Origin: Oscheius tipulae
Lineage: Eukaryota; Nematoda; Chromadorea; Rhabditida; Rhabditidae
Assembly: GCA_037178975.1 (NCBI GenBank)
Contig: JASJZH010000003.1
Span: 6,758,001 to 6,822,000, forward strand
Length of the DNA stretch: 64,000 bases
Direction of reading: 5' to 3'
The notes beneath the pieces were generated by a model, which saw nothing but the letters and a program-made list of their open reading frames with translations, did no database searches and had not been told where the DNA came from. Below, in pieces: positions 49,359-62,100 of this stretch (position 1 is its first letter; each line of letters opens with the position of its first letter). The translations under genes were made by a program, and so were the position numbers.

Positions 49359-50643
49359 ATGATGTCGACACCATTCCGTCATCCTATGAGCACTCCTGGC
49401 CGAGTAAGTCTTTTTCACAGCCACAGAAGGTCCTAATTTTGTTGCAGAATGATATTATCAAAGCACCCAAAGCCCCCGACAGGCCAATCATTCCTTACAT
49501 GCGATTCAGTCGAAAAATGTGGGCCAAAGTGAGTGTTCTCGTTTTCCTTGGCGAAAAAATAAGTTCAGGTCCGTGCGGACAACCCGAATATTCCTCTCTG
49601 GGAAATAGGAAAACGAGTCGGTCAACTGTGGCGCGAGACGTCGGAAGCGGAGAAGGCCATCTATCAGCAGGAGTATGAAATTGACAAGGTATACCGTTTT
49701 TCGGGTACAAAAATATTCATTAATTGACTTCAGGTGGAATACGACAAGCACATGAAGCATTACCATAGCAGTCCAGCCTACCAGCAGTACGTGAACGCCA
49801 AGAATCGGGCTAAAATTAACGAGAAAAACTCGAGAGCCCGAATTGAGCACGGAGGCGTTGTTATTCAGCCGGTCGACGAAGACGATTTCAATAATGAGCT
49901 CACTTGTAGACGGGTCGCCGCCGTCAGGTACCATTGACTCATACGAAAACACCAAAAAGTTTCCAGATATGACCGTAACCATCGTCTCATAACTGAGCTC
50001 TTCTCGCCGGCCATCGTCTCGGACACGCGCACAATCGTGGCCCAAACGCGGATGGATATGCTCCGCAAGCAGGCCCAGTCACTGACCAATCATCTCTCTA
50101 AGCTCAGCGACGAGCTGACCACCTTGGCCGAAGTTCATAGTGACAAGAAGAGGCAAATTGAGAAGAATTCCGAAGATTTTGCTGAAAATCTAAAGAAGGT
50201 TGGTTCTTTCTCTTCCTAGTAAGCTAAAAAGCAACTGTAGGTCTGCGAAGAACGGCCACAACTGGACGAGGACAAGTTCGAAGGTCTCGTCGACGAATGG
50301 ACAGAAAAACTGGCCGAGGCTTACGAGGACTACAAAAAGAAGCAGGAGGAGATTAACGCCAAAATCGGTTTGTTTTTTTTTTTGGAAAACGGAACAGTCT
50401 CTCCTTATCACCACGCGGATGCAACAACCCGATTTTTCAGCTGCTGATCGCGAGAAAATGGTCGAGGAGACGCCGGTACTGGCGGAGCTCGTGATGGGCA
50501 ATGATGAGGAGCGGAAGGATGAAAAAACGGCCGAGGAGGAGCAGAAAGCAGTTGTGGAGGAGACGAAAGAGACCGAGACGAAGGAGGACGAGAAGATGGA
50601 AGAGAAAGAGAAAGACGAAGAATCTTCCGACACGGCCGAATAA
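49359..50643 (+). CDS. swsn-3: SMARCE1/BAF57-like SWI/SNF subunit (HMG box)
   Basis: Exons: 49359-49403, 49448-49528, 49569-49688, 49734-49927, 49967-50198, 50241-50367 and 50441-50643. A TTTACAG acceptor lies 10 nt before the ATG pair. Residues ~20-90 form an HMG box (PKAPDRPIIPYMRFSRKMWA, NPNIPLWEIGKRVGQLWRE, YQQEYEIDKVEYDKHMKHYH). The SMARCE1 block RRVAAVRYDRNHRLITELFS follows, then a coiled coil and an acidic Glu/Lys/Thr-rich tail ending ESSDTAE. The protein is a core subunit of the nucleosome-remodelling BAF complex. PPCS starts 250 nt downstream on the same strand, with a polyadenylation signal at about 50703 between them. Confidence 0.93.
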
Positions 50644-50892
50644 TGTTCATTTTCTGTATTGTAATCCCTAATTTATCCACTTCCTTCCCAATCTCATGTA
50701 CGAATAAAAGTTGCATCTCGAGGTCTTGATTGTTTTCGATAAGGCGGTTGTGGTCCGCCTTCACGGACCTTTTCGCTCATTATTATCGCCTCTTATCGTC
50801 ACGTCGTTTTCCGGCTTCACAGTCGCCTCGTCAGTTCAAACGCGTGCCGCCTCTTGTTGGAATTTTGTTTGTCTCTCTCTCCCAAGGAAAGA

Positions 50893-52327
50893 ATGGAAAA
50901 CGACGCCCAGATCGATGCCAAAATCACGGCCTTCCTCGCCACACACAACACGAAGAAGATTGCCTTTGTCACGGTCCTTTTTCTTGTTTTTATGCCAAAA
51001 ATTTGATTGTTTTAGAGCGGTGGAACACGGGTCCCCCTCGAGAAGAATGCCGTCCGTTTTATTGACAACTTTTCCATGGGAAATCGCGGAGCTATCAGCA
51101 CAGAGTTTTTTATTTTCAGATAAAAAATAAAAAGGGAGTTAAGATACTTTCTAATGGAAGGATACGCGGTCATTTTCCTACACCGAGAGGAGTCTCTCAA
51201 GCCCTTCTCACGTCACTACTCGAATCTGTTTGAGTCGCTCACGATTGAAAACGGGAAGGTGAGAAGGTTTGACCTGATATAACACCTTGTACAACATTTT
51301 TCTTGAAGAAAATCAGCAGTTATAATCGTGGTACCCAGAACTATGTTCAATCTCGACTATCAAAATACTGACTTTTCGGAGTTTTAGAAGCTCTTCCAGC
51401 TTTAAAACGGGTCGATAAACAAATAATTTACTCATTCACCGGATGTAGCGCAAGATTTGATCACAGATGCCCTCAAGACAGCGTTCTTCACTTACTAAAC
51501 CGTTAGAGTTGCTCTATGTTGAAAAGTGGCAGAGAACAGCTCTTTTAAACGAAATATATGTTGTTCAGATCCTTTGAGTTGACAGTAGATTTATGAAAAA
51601 AAAGTCAGCTGGTTCGTTAGTTTCATCCTCAATTTCCAGATCACCTGCAACCTGCCAAACCTCGATCAGTACGTGGCCGATTACCACCAATACTCCAGTC
51701 ATCTGCTGCCGATCCCCTTCCAGACCCTACAGCAGTATCTTCATCTTCTCCCATTCGTAAGACTCTTCCATTTTTTGAACCTATAACCTTTAGATCAGTA
51801 AGAAACTGGCCCCATTCGGCAGCAGTGTGCTCCTCTACCTGGCAGCTGCCGTTTCTGACTTCTACGTCACAGCTGAAAAAATGCCAACACACAAAATTCA
51901 GTCGAGAGAGGGCGATTTGAATGTGACGTTGTCCGTCGTCCCAAAGACTCTCGACAAGATCGTCCAGCAGCTCGTTCCCCAAGCTTTCGTCGTCTCTTTC
52001 AAGGTTTTTTTTAGAACACCCTTTAAATGCCAAGTTTTCAGCTCGAGACAGATCCTGCCATTCTGATCGAAAAAGCTCGAGGAGCTCTCGAAAAGTACGG
52101 ACACGAGCTTGTGATTTCCTCAAAAGTGTACATGAAAATCAATTTTTAAGGTGATTGCCAACATCCTGACCACTCGAAAACAGCAGGTGATCTTTGTGGA
52201 TCAGTCCTCCTCTAAGGATCTGATCCTCTCGAAGGAGGAACTCGCCGCGGGTGTAGAGATTGAGAAGCGGATCATCGAGGAGCTGTCGCAGCGTCATCAG
52301 CACCACATTGAAGGACATTCCAAGTAG
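50893..52327 (+). CDS. phosphopantothenate-cysteine ligase (PPCS)
   Basis: The second enzyme of coenzyme A synthesis from pantothenate, joining 4'-phosphopantothenate to cysteine. Conserved blocks: [20 protein letters not shown] and [11 protein letters not shown] (nucleotide-binding region), [75 protein letters not shown] and [19 protein letters not shown]. Exons start at 50893 and end with TAG at 52325-52327. The third intron (51260-51640) is longer than the others. It is probably the second gene of an operon with SMARCE1. Confidence 0.92.
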
Positions 52328-52557
52328 ATTTTGTATATATAATTTATTACAACATAAAGCGTTTTATGATGATTTTATACATGCATGGTATCACATAAAA
52401 AGGCTGGAGACGGTTCAAACGAGCGAAGATGAGATTCGGAATTTAGTGGGCGATCGCAGCATTGTTCTGAAAGTATTTGCTTAGAAATCATGATACATTT
52501 AGGAAGAGACAGTTAAACACTCGGATTAATTCAAGAAATTCAATTACATGCGCGTTT

Positions 52558-54249
52558 TTAGGTCTCACCACCTACCCTGCAGAATTCTATCGTTTCCTGA
52601 ACGAATTTCCAGTCAAAATAGTAAAAAAAAAGAGGACAATAATAATACCTTCAGATCCCAGAGGGCGATGAGTCCATCCGTGCCACAAGTTGTGAATTTG
52701 AGCACATTTGAAGAGGCTCCGGAATGGGGGAGAACCTGGCAGATCATATTTTGGTGAAGGGTCTTAAGCTGGACGTCAGGGCCGGCGCTCGAGGCCATTC
52801 TGAATCATGATCTCATATGTGTAAAAAGAAGAAACCCCAACCTGTCGATGTTTTTGAACATTTGTAGAGCACTGCTGACCGAGGCGTTCTTCTGGGACGA
52901 GGGAATGTCCAGCTTGCAGACCTGTTTAAGTTGACCAGAGGAGACGGTGAAGAGAAGCGGCGAGCAGTCGTGACCCTGAACTTTTTGTTCTGTTTGTTAA
53001 GAAAAAAGGCTCACAGCAGCGACGATGCTGTTCTCGGTGACCCAGTTGAGCGAGGTGAAGGGAAGACAGCTGGTTCGCAGGACTTGAGCCTGGGTGTTGT
53101 CTTGATTGGCGTCGACGAGCGAGATCGAAGAGTCGTGCGAGACCCAGGCTACTCGGCAGCCAGAGGGCGAGAAGGCAATTCCGCGAACCCAGCCACCACA
53201 CGGATATTCGCCCATCAGCTGTCCGAACGGCATCTTCGAGCCCCAGGGATTCGGTGCCGGCTTCTCGTCGACTTCTTTCACATAGGCCGAATAGACACGG
53301 GCCTGGAAGTCACAGGCTCCAACTGCGAGGAGGACGTTATTCGGATGCCAGTCGATACATTGGACAGTCGAGCGAATGGGCTTCTTGATCTGCTTCGAGA
53401 CCCACCTGCAAGATAACCTTATGTAAAAAGTGGACATTGAAGCACTTATAACAGAAGCAAAACTTTAAAAAAAAAAAATAACTGTTTTCGAACAACCAAA
53501 CTTTTGGACAACATAATTTGCCCGCGTTTGCTTTATGGTCACGGACGGACAGACACCAGCTTTAGTAGTAAAAAGATGTCAAGTTTGACAGATAAGAACA
53601 CCATTACAGTCCTCGAAAAGATGTGGTGGTCCAGACTTCTTTCTACTCAGGCTGTGACGGGTCAAGTATAAATCCAGCTGGGAAGAAAAAAACTGACCAA
53701 TCGTTTTCTTTTTCGTAATAACAGATGGAAACCAGCTTGGAGCCACTTCCAACGGCAAACTTGTTCTCGAGAGGCGACCATTTCACACAGGTTGCGGCTC
53801 GTTGGAATCTGATCTGCAAACAAATTTGTGTTTTTCGTACAAAAACTGCATTTTTTACCAGAACAAGCTCCGGCTTCCATACGCCCTTGTCAAAAGTCCA
53901 TACAAAGGCATTCTTGTCCTGTGAGCAGGACACTATTCTGTTCGTCTTCGGAGCCCAGTCAATACCTTTAAATTCCATTTTACTGAAAAACGGATAAGGA
54001 ATACCTGTAACGGGAAGATCGTGGTCAGTCAGCGTGTGCACATTGATCCAGTCACCGTTTTTCCACTCGAAAATATGTATTTCGCTGCTAGAGGCAGATA
54101 CGGCAATTTCTGAAACGCCTTTGTTATCAATCGACGTCGAAAAGTAAGCAATAAATTGAAAAAAACTCACGAGTGCGATCCTTATTCCAGGCATGACAGG
54201 TGATAGAACCGATGCCAAGATTCCAACTTTGCACGGGTACTCCGGACAT
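52558..54249 (-). CDS. arx-3: ARPC1, Arp2/3 complex subunit 1 (WD40)
   Basis: ARPC1 is the beta-propeller subunit of the Arp2/3 complex, which nucleates branched actin. The ATG at 54249 lies 2 nt behind TTTTCAG. WD repeats in order: [122 protein letters not shown] and [17 protein letters not shown]. Order and spacing fit the family. The last exon (52558-52593, [12 protein letters not shown]) is the least certain; the stop could lie elsewhere. MRPS18A starts 350 nt away in the opposite direction. Confidence 0.92.
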
Positions 54250-54597
54250 GGCTGAAAATCCGTTGTTTTGAGATGAAAAACGGGTAAGATCAGAAGAAAG
54301 GGGAGAAGAAGACAATAATCCGAAGAGGCTGACTCATTTCTTCCCAACAAGATGCATCAAAATGACGTCATTGTAAACAGTGCGCGGTGCTCCGAAAGCA
54401 ATTTACTCTCTGCAAGTCATGTGGCTCGCTTATTGCTCCCTGCCCATTTTCGCCGAACTCTCACAATATTTTGGCTAAGAAACATACGTCTCGACCTCTT
54501 GATCGACGAAATCCTAATTACTCGATAAATGTGTATTTTCACTATAATTTGCCTCTATAACGTTGCCTCAACCTCCTGAGCACAATTCTTCTTCCAG

Positions 54598-55246
54598 ATG
54601 TCGTTATTGTTGCCGCTTACGAGGCTACGATGCCTCAGCAGCCTTCCAGCCGTCACTAGACAAATATCCAGCAGTTCGTCAGTGTTTAAATGGAAAAGTG
54701 AGCCTTAATCTTTCCAATCCAACCACGTTTCCAGTTACCGAAAAAGAGGACAATGATATGACTGTAGTCTCGATGGAAAAAGTGCCAGCCGAGGCACGGA
54801 GTGAAAACGCGCTGTGTACTCTATGCACATGTAGTATTCCTGTCAAGCTGAAATACAGGTTCGAGTTTTGGTACTTTTGTTGATTGACAACAATTTTTTA
54901 GTGACGTCCTTGTTTTGGAGCAGTTTATGCGAGAAGATGGAACCGTTCTGCCTCGGCAATTGACCGGGCTCTGTAAAAAGCAACAACTCCGTCTGGAAAG
55001 GTAATTTCTATTGGAGTTTCTGCTATTTTGCTGTTCAGATGCGTAATGCAGGCACACTGGGCCGGCTTGTTCCCAGACAGGACCATTCCCGATTTTGACA
55101 GGGCTGGATACAAACGATTCAACAGATACTGGCAGGACGATATGGACATGTACCGGCTGAAGGAGAAGAAAGAACATGGGACCTGGTTCTACATCAAACG
55201 CTATCCGACCAAGAACAATCCGGTCAACCGGAAGGCCACTCCATAA
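54598..55246 (+). CDS. mrps-18a: mitochondrial ribosomal protein S18A
   Basis: TTCCAG directly precedes the ATG at 54598, a trans-splice start. The N terminus is a classic mitochondrial presequence (MSLLLPLTRLRCLSSLPAVT, Arg/Ser/Leu-rich, no acidic residues). The mature part has a CTLC...C pair, YSDVLVLEQFMREDGTVLPR and LTGLCKKQQLRL, the S18A signature, then RCVMQAHWAGLFPD and a basic tail. It has four exons. A polyadenylation signal-like ATTAAAG follows at about 55300, and the trans-splice acceptor of the next gene is only about 105 nt further on, which is typical operon spacing. Confidence 0.88.
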
Positions 55247-55406
55247 TACGCGTTTTCGTAGCACTGTAGGCTTGTTATGTTTTTGTTGTTTCTCCCGATT
55301 AAAGATGTTTTTATGTCCCAACTGAAACAAATGACGAGGTTGTCTACCCTCAATTTATTTTGAAATGTATGCCATTATAATCTTTACACACTTTTTTCAG
55401 TATGTG

Positions 55407-57080
55407 ATGTTTTTCCTGTGGCTTTCATTATTATCTACAACAGCCATTGCCCAGACTGCCACCACTGCGACCCCCGGCATCGGAATCTCGGATAATGTGA
55501 CGGAAGTTCAACAAAAGTTCGGCAGACAGGCGAAGATCACCTGCGGCGCCTATGGAAATCCGCCTCCCGTCATCGAATGGTGGCTCTTTCGACCCGCGAC
55601 CTATCTCGGGAGGATCGACACTGCCACGGGCGAGGTTCACTACGGAAATGTCTCCCTTGAAACAAGAGAAAGGTCTGCTATCATTTTTTTTTATGGTGGC
55701 AACGATTCAGATTTTCCCTGGACGACAAATCGCTCCTACTGCACAATGTGAATCGCACCACCGTCGAACGCTATGTCTGTATTGCTTCTAATTCCGAGGG
55801 CAATGCGACGAAAATCTACAAATTCAGGTGATCCTCTAAGCTATTCATGTAACGAAATAAGTTCAGACTGGACTATTCGGACTGGTACTCGCACAATCTG
55901 TTCGACAGCGTCTTCTGGGGAGCTCTGGCCTTCTGCATCGTCGTCTGTGCTCTTACCTTCCTCCTCAACATCACTTGGATCCTGACCAGAAAGAGCATCC
56001 TGTGGTGGATTCAAAGGGCTGAACGACTTTCCCGAGTTCGGAAGATGGTCGAGGCCATGGAGAAGTACCGTGTTCGCCAGCTCGAAAATCTGCAGGACAA
56101 GTATACCCGGAAGGTACAGGTGGTCAGAGACAACTATCATTCACAGGTACCCATCCTTTAAAAAATTGAAAAAAAATGAACCAAACTCAGGTGGACCAGC
56201 TACGAATGTCGTACGCGCTCCAGGCGGAAAAGTTCCGCGACTACCGTGCCGCCCAAATGGAGACCGTGACCTCGCATCTGGAGAATATTCGAGAAAACTA
56301 CCAGCAGCAGTTGAATCGCGTCCGAGATTACGGTTCACGGCGGGCCGAGCAGCTTTGGGAGAGCTATGAAAGACAGGTTCGTGTCCTGTTTGTTACCGTA
56401 ACCCAGGGTTTGCGTGGTGGGACGCGTTTTAAGGTCAAACGTTCCAAAAACGTTCTGGCCGTTCTATGTTTACGTGTCGTTTGTAATTGACAAGATGCGC
56501 ACCAACCGCAAAGCATACAAGTCGCGTATCAAAACTGACTATAGAAACATGCGACACGTTGCCTATGGCGTGTATGAGTTGGTGCGCAATAGTCAAATGT
56601 AGGAATCTGTCTATTCCCGATGTGTTCCTGCAACAAAATAGGCGGTCTTTTCCTCTAACAGACCACATCACTCTGTTTCAGGTGAATCGAATGAAGGCCT
56701 TCAGTCTGCAACACCGGATGAACCTAATGCGACAGTATAAGGTGAAACAGCGTCATTTGAACAAGCTGCTCGAGTCCTTCCACGACCCTCACAGCCCCGA
56801 AGCTATGCGTAAACACGTAAGATTTTGCTCTTGTTGTCTATTGACACGAGAAATTCAGGAAGAAGAAGTCCGAGCAGCTCTCGAGCTCCCGATAGCCCCA
56901 ATCACGGACGAGGAAAACAGTCATCCGATTTCCCGCGCCTCGTCGTTCTATTCTCTGCCGGAATACGTCATTGATGAGAGCGGCGTCCTCCGGCCGAGTC
57001 CCCTCGTCCCCACCGTACGCTTTACCCGTGAACTCAAGGCACCGCCCTCGTCGAATCCCGGTGGTAGCAAGGATGACTAG
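55407..57080 (+). CDS. Ig-domain membrane protein with long cytoplasmic coiled coil
   Basis: TTTTTTCAG ends at 55400 and the ATG at 55407 opens a signal peptide (MFFLWLSLLSTTAIAQ). One Ig domain follows, with its two Cys (AKITCGAYGNPPPVIEWWLF and RYVCIASNSEGNATKIYKF). Then a transmembrane span (FWGALAFCIVVCALTFLLNI) and a cytoplasmic tail of about 200 residues, strongly helical and basic (RAERLSRVRKMVEAMEKYRV, QVDQLRMSYALQAEKFRDYR, RRAEQLWESYERQV, RQYKVKQRHLNKLLESF). A Ser/Pro-rich end finishes with GGSKDD. The regular Arg/Glu pattern suggests a long rod that couples a cell-surface receptor to the cytoskeleton or to itself; that is inference. Related nematode and insect proteins carry LRRs as well, which are absent here. 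It is probably co-transcribed with MRPS18A. Confidence 0.8.
56496..56588. repeat. short inverted repeat in an intron
   Basis: TGCGCACCAAC (56496-56506) and GTTGGTGCGCA (56578-56588) are perfect inverted copies about 70 nt apart, flanked by further partial matches (CATAC and GTATG). Confidence 0.5.
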
Positions 57081-57299
57081 ATATAGTCCTCGGCCATGTA
57101 AATTGAGCGAATTTGTCTATATATGGGTTTGTCATAGAACTAATAACTTAAATACTCTACACTCAAACTTTTTAATAGTTACAACATTCCACACGCACCC
57201 ACCATCGAATAAAGTTTCATTGTCTTTTTATATCCCATCTTGAAGAAGAAGAAGTAGATTGCAACGACGTCTTCCAGTTTCCCATTTCTCTTTTTCCAC

Positions 57300-57815
57300 C
57301 TACTCTATCGGGAGTCCCATGTCGTCTTCATCGTCCCAGCGGAGGAAAGGCCTTCCATCAGCCTGGTAGTTCCTATCTCGTCGAAGACTTCCGGCAACGA
57401 TTAGTACGACGGCCGAATTAGCACCAATGTAGATGAATTTCTTCTAGTCTATTCAGTCTCATAAGCTGTCTATAATGGCTTCGAGGTGCGTGACTAGAAA
57501 GCTCTTAGGCTGTTGTTCTGTGCCTCTCTACTCCTAAGCTCGAATAAATTATAAAACTCACGGCATGAAAGAGACTTCTTCATCGCTTGTAGTTCTTCTC
57601 GACCTGACAATGACTTCTCCTCTCTCGCTCAGATGTCTGAACATGATCAGAATCTGCTGCTCCAGGGTTTTCGTCAGAATTTGGTAGAGGTTACCAGAGG
57701 CCAGGGAGTCGTAAATGACCGCTATCTCGTGCTGATTCTTGTACAATACTACGTAGTAGGCTCTCTTTCGTTGTCGAAAATCATCTGCATGGCTCGATAG
57801 CGTCCTGTGATCAGG
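57300..57815 (-). CDS. unknown protein, 3' exons
   Basis: Two exons are visible: about 57563-57815 (AYYVVLYKNQHEIAVIYDSL, LASGNLYQILTKTLEQQILI, MFRHLSERGEVIVRSRR) and 57300-57452 (KKFIYIGANSAVVLIVAGSL, then RDRNYQADGRPFLRWDDEDD, MGLPIE, stop). The second has a short hydrophobic span followed by an acidic C terminus. The 5' exon or exons and the start are not found. The composition is clearly coding; the family is not recognised. Confidence 0.55.
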
Positions 57816-58589
57816 AGACGGACGGGTTTAGGATCATTCTGAAAATGGTAGAAGTCAATAAATAGTGCTTCTTAGTGTTTTGAAAGTTTGGTGTCATAGT
57901 GACGAGAAGAAACTTTGCGCTAGGAATTCAGACCAGAACAGTTTTTGTGGCACCGCTATCGTGGCACTGGTAACATGTCTTGTTTTGTATCTGTTATCTT
58001 CGTGTTTTGCCTATCTGTTAAACTTTGTTTCTCTCAACTCTCGTTTCGCCTTTGTCTTCTCGTCTTACTGTTATCGTGTCAATTCATGCTGTCTCAAACG
58101 CAGAATCTGTCAAAGTGACCAAAATGCTATCACTGTTAACGTTCTACTAAACACTATTTTTAAAAAACTTGGGGTCCATTTTGGACATAAGACTTTAATA
58201 ACTTGATGAGCTTCATAGTTATAGGTTCCTACCAAATACACGGATCTGATTCTCAAGAAAAAATATTCTAACAAGTTTTTCTATCCTTTTGTCTGTATCT
58301 TGTCAACAGCCTAACATTAACTTGTCCAGTCATGATGTTCCATTGCCTAATGATTCAGACCAGCAGCCTACGGATGGGATGTAGGTGGGAAGAACGTTCA
58401 AAAAATAGATAAAAATAGATATAGATTAAAACGATTACAAAGAGTGGGAAGCGGGTCAAAACATTTGAAGTGGATGAGAAGAAATGGAAGTGGGGTTCAA
58501 AGGTTTGCAAGCGGGTTCAACGGATAGAAAGTAGGTTAAATGATGCTGAACACGTTGTTGAAGAGAGAAAAGACCTACAAGAGTTACAC
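57816..58589. other. no gene seen
   Basis: An open frame at 57865-58206 is Cys/Ser/Phe-rich with no start context and is probably chance. The stretch may belong to the decayed retrotransposon that follows. Confidence 0.4.
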
Positions 58590-58880
58590 CTACACCAGCA
58601 AGCAGACAAGTAGGCCTGGAGCTAGATATGGATAAGACTTTTGTGATGGCAAATCGACATCCAGCTACAATCAAAGTAGACGGTGTAAAGATAAACTACC
58701 AGACGCGTGCAATTTTTCTTGGCCAACGTATCTCGCTCGACCAAAATGCTGCCATCGAATTGACGAGACGAATCCGATCTGCATGGGGGAAATCCCAACA
58801 AGTTCCATCATCTCCTTACAAACAAAAACTTTGTAGTTCGTTGAAAACCATCATTTTTTCCTTTTCCACACGTCTTTCTG
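58590..58880 (+). mobile_element. RTE-type LINE reverse transcriptase relic
   Basis: The frame carries LELDMDKTFVMANRHPATIK, VDGVKINYQTRAIFLGQRIS, LDQNAAIELTRRIRSAWGK. The elements (K)T-VM-N, I-LGQ-ISLD, IELTRRIR-AWG are the thumb-region signature of RTE-like LINE reverse transcriptases. Upstream and downstream the frame is broken, and only the C-terminal part is left, so it is an inactive 5'-truncated fragment. Boundaries are approximate. Confidence 0.75.
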
Positions 58881-59122
58881 ATTTGCGCTTCAAACTCAAA
58901 CAGGGATCAGTAAACGCTTGCTATAGTCCCAAAAACTGAAAAGTTCTAAACCAAGTTACTTTACGCTGCGAAAACTTTTTTCATGCGATCTATCTTTGCT
59001 GACCTTACAATTAACTATCTCTTCACAGTTGTGTACACATGTATTGTTAAATTTATTTATCTTAAAACGGCAACTACTCGTCATAGAACCCGTAGCAAAG
59101 AACCAGTAAACTCGAGAAGTGA

Positions 59123-62100
59123 CTACGATTTTGTGGTGAAGAAAATGTCTGGTTTGGATGCTGCTGACACCATTTTCAGAGGAACGAGCCGTTTCCGGAA
59201 CAGTATCAAGAGTGCCAGTCCGACAGAAGCTCCAAACAACTGCATGACCATGACCCAGCGGTAGCCCGAGTTCTGGAACAGGTACCTAAAGCAGTTCTTG
59301 ATTCCGGTCTGTCTCAAAGACTCACGTGGAAATGATCGGAGCAGCAAACTGTGCTATAGAACCTCCGAAAGAATACATTCCCTGCATGAACCCCTGGGCT
59401 CTTGGTCCAAGGATGTCAGAATATAGAGAGGCGGACGGGGATCCGATGAAGGGAAAGGCGACGCCGTAGAGAAAGATGAAGCAGAAGATGTAGATCGGAA
59501 GAGGAACAGCCACCGAGTTGGCGCACCAACTGTAGGAAGGGTCACATCCACCGACTTGAGCGGACGTGTTTCCGGCAGGAATGTAATTTAGGGGACCAGG
59601 GTAGAAGGGCCACGGATAGCACAGAAGATGAAATGCTATCAGCGCGAAAAGACCGAAAGCTATTTGCTTCCTCTTGTCACTGAAAATGGGAAATAATGAT
59701 GTGAAGAATTCAGGAAGTTGGGAGGGATACAAACTCTTTGTTTTGCTCAGAGCCTTTAGCCATACTTCTAGCCCGTTCCGCTTGTTCTATAAAGGTAAAG
59801 TTCTTGATGTGCTCTACAATTTTGTAAGACATCGCCTATTTGAAAAATGTCATAGTGGACTCGTAAGGTGGGTTTGCGGCAGCCGACTTCAGCGGATGCG
59901 ATATCAAATATCCCGGTTATATTTGGTGTCATTTTGAAGTACTAAGCAGGTTTATGCTGCGCACCCAATGCTTCACATCACCAGAGTCTACTTGTCGGGT
60001 ATGGCTACAGCACTAAACGCCATTTCAGATTGGTAGAATCTTTTCTGCTAGTTCTTACAAAATTTTGTGATCTCCGGTAGCTCCTAACCCCATAGGTGCC
60101 CATGTCAAATAATGCTTACATTTTCCCGATGCGAGAGTATCCAATCAGGAAGTTGGTGATAACCGAGACGACACACGAGAGTGACTCAAAGATTCCATTA
60201 TAGAGTACACTTTTTGAATCCTTCCAAGAGTACATGACCGTGGACATCGGGGTAGACATGACCTCAATGTTAGTGGAAATAGCGTTGGCTACGAGCCAGA
60301 AGACGATGCAGACCAAGGCTGCGATTCTATCGTAGCGAGGAACAAACATGCCGTTCTCTGAAAAGGATCGCATTCTTGGGAAAGACCAGACCCACCTGTA
60401 TTGACTTCCTCGTCGAAGATGCCTGCATACTCTTCTTGGAAGAAGAACCACAATAGGAGACAGGCCAATAGTGTGATGGCGAACATGAAGAAGGCGGGGC
60501 AGGTGTACATGTTCAGACGAAGGGAACCGATGGCGAAACCTTCACCGATCGGAATGAAGAAAGCCTAAAAACTGAGAGTCTGGTACTCTAGCTGTCACTG
60601 TTATTGGTGGCAACAGCACAAACACTGACGGTCGCACCACCTAGAAGTCCTGGTCAAGTTCTGTCAACCTAATCCCTAATCAAGAAACCTTTCTAGTTAC
60701 TGCAAACAAATAAACTTTTGTTGCAAAAATAGCTCTAATTAGGCAAACTGGAGACTATAAAAGGAACTCGAAAGGGCCAGAGAGTTCATTGGACACCTCG
60801 TCACGATGCCAGCCACTCGTCGCAGTTCTCGCTCCGTCGGCCGTGCCAACCGCAGCCGTGCCAATCGCAGCCGCGGAAGCCGTTCCACCAGCCGATCCAC
60901 CAGCGGGAGCCGATCCACCAGTCGTCGTCGCTCCGGAATGAATACCGAGTTTCGCGACAGTGCCGGACGTCTCCGCGACTCGATGGGACGCTTCAAGCGA
61001 GAGCACTAATAAAGTGCTAACTGACTTGTTCTTTGTCTTTAGTGTTCCAACGGGTCCTCTTGCTCTTCAAGACTTCGTTCTTTCTTAAGCAGCGCGTCAG
61101 GTAATGGTGTAGCGGCATTTAGCCTATAGATATATGATTGTGGTAATGCTTGGTTTGGAATAACCAATCAGAAAGTTGTACGGAGAAGGAAAATCTAAGA
61201 TGTTTAATAACGCCTCTTCTTTTTAACACCGCCTATAGCACAAAAGCCTTACGACTGTCTAATCTCCCTCTGCAGTCTTTGCTTATCCAGTGCTCCCCCT
61301 CGGATGCTCTACTCGAACTGCTGAAACTACCGAGGATCATAAGAGACTGCTGCAGTCACAAGAGAAGCAGATCTTTTTCCGTGGAACAAAGTTTTTCAGT
61401 CGGGTTCGTTTCCCCTGTGTCCTGTCCATGTTTTTCTGTTCCTTTGTCACTATCCCTATAGTCGGGTTCGTTTCCCCTGTCCCTATTCTCCTCGACTCAC
61501 CTGAATAGCAGGCCCGAAAGAGACTCCCAAAACCCATCCGGCTGTCGAGTAGGAGATGGCTTTCAGCTTGTCCTCTGGTACTGAAGCAGTTGAGACATAC
61601 CTGAAAACCTCATTGAGTCATAGATACTTCCAAGCTTACGATCTCAGAACAGACATGGATCCCGATCCAATCCCGGTGACCATTCTCGCTGTCAGCATCC
61701 ACCACTTTTGGTTCGACTGGAACATTGGCAGCAGTCCATACATTAGCTGTCCTACACAAATTTTAGTCTTTGTTTATATCCTGAACTACCCAGAGCAGAT
61801 ATGCTGAATCCCACAATTGTTGGCCATTTCACAGCCAGCGTCTTCTGATTCCAGTAGCCGAAGATTGGATTGGCGATGGAGCAGGAGAGACTAGCGGAGG
61901 CCACAATCCATCCGAGGAAGTCTACCGTAGCCGAGCTGTCAAGCTAGAGAAATAATCTAGTCTTGTTGTCTAATACTTGGGTCCCGAAACGCTATCTTTC
62001 CGAGAATACGCGCAAATGTCCACAAAAAGGTGGCTGCTGCAGCAGAGCGTATTGGCTTATCAGCCGTCAGTTGAAAGTTCAAGGATGATTTAACGCGGCT

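Noticed and set aside
57865-58206. 113-codon plus-strand membrane-like ORF
   Set aside because: Phe/Ser/Cys-rich, starts with a non-ATG codon, and has no splice signals; likely chance.
58590-58880. An intact retrotransposon
   Set aside because: Only the thumb region of the reverse transcriptase is left, and the frame is broken on both sides.
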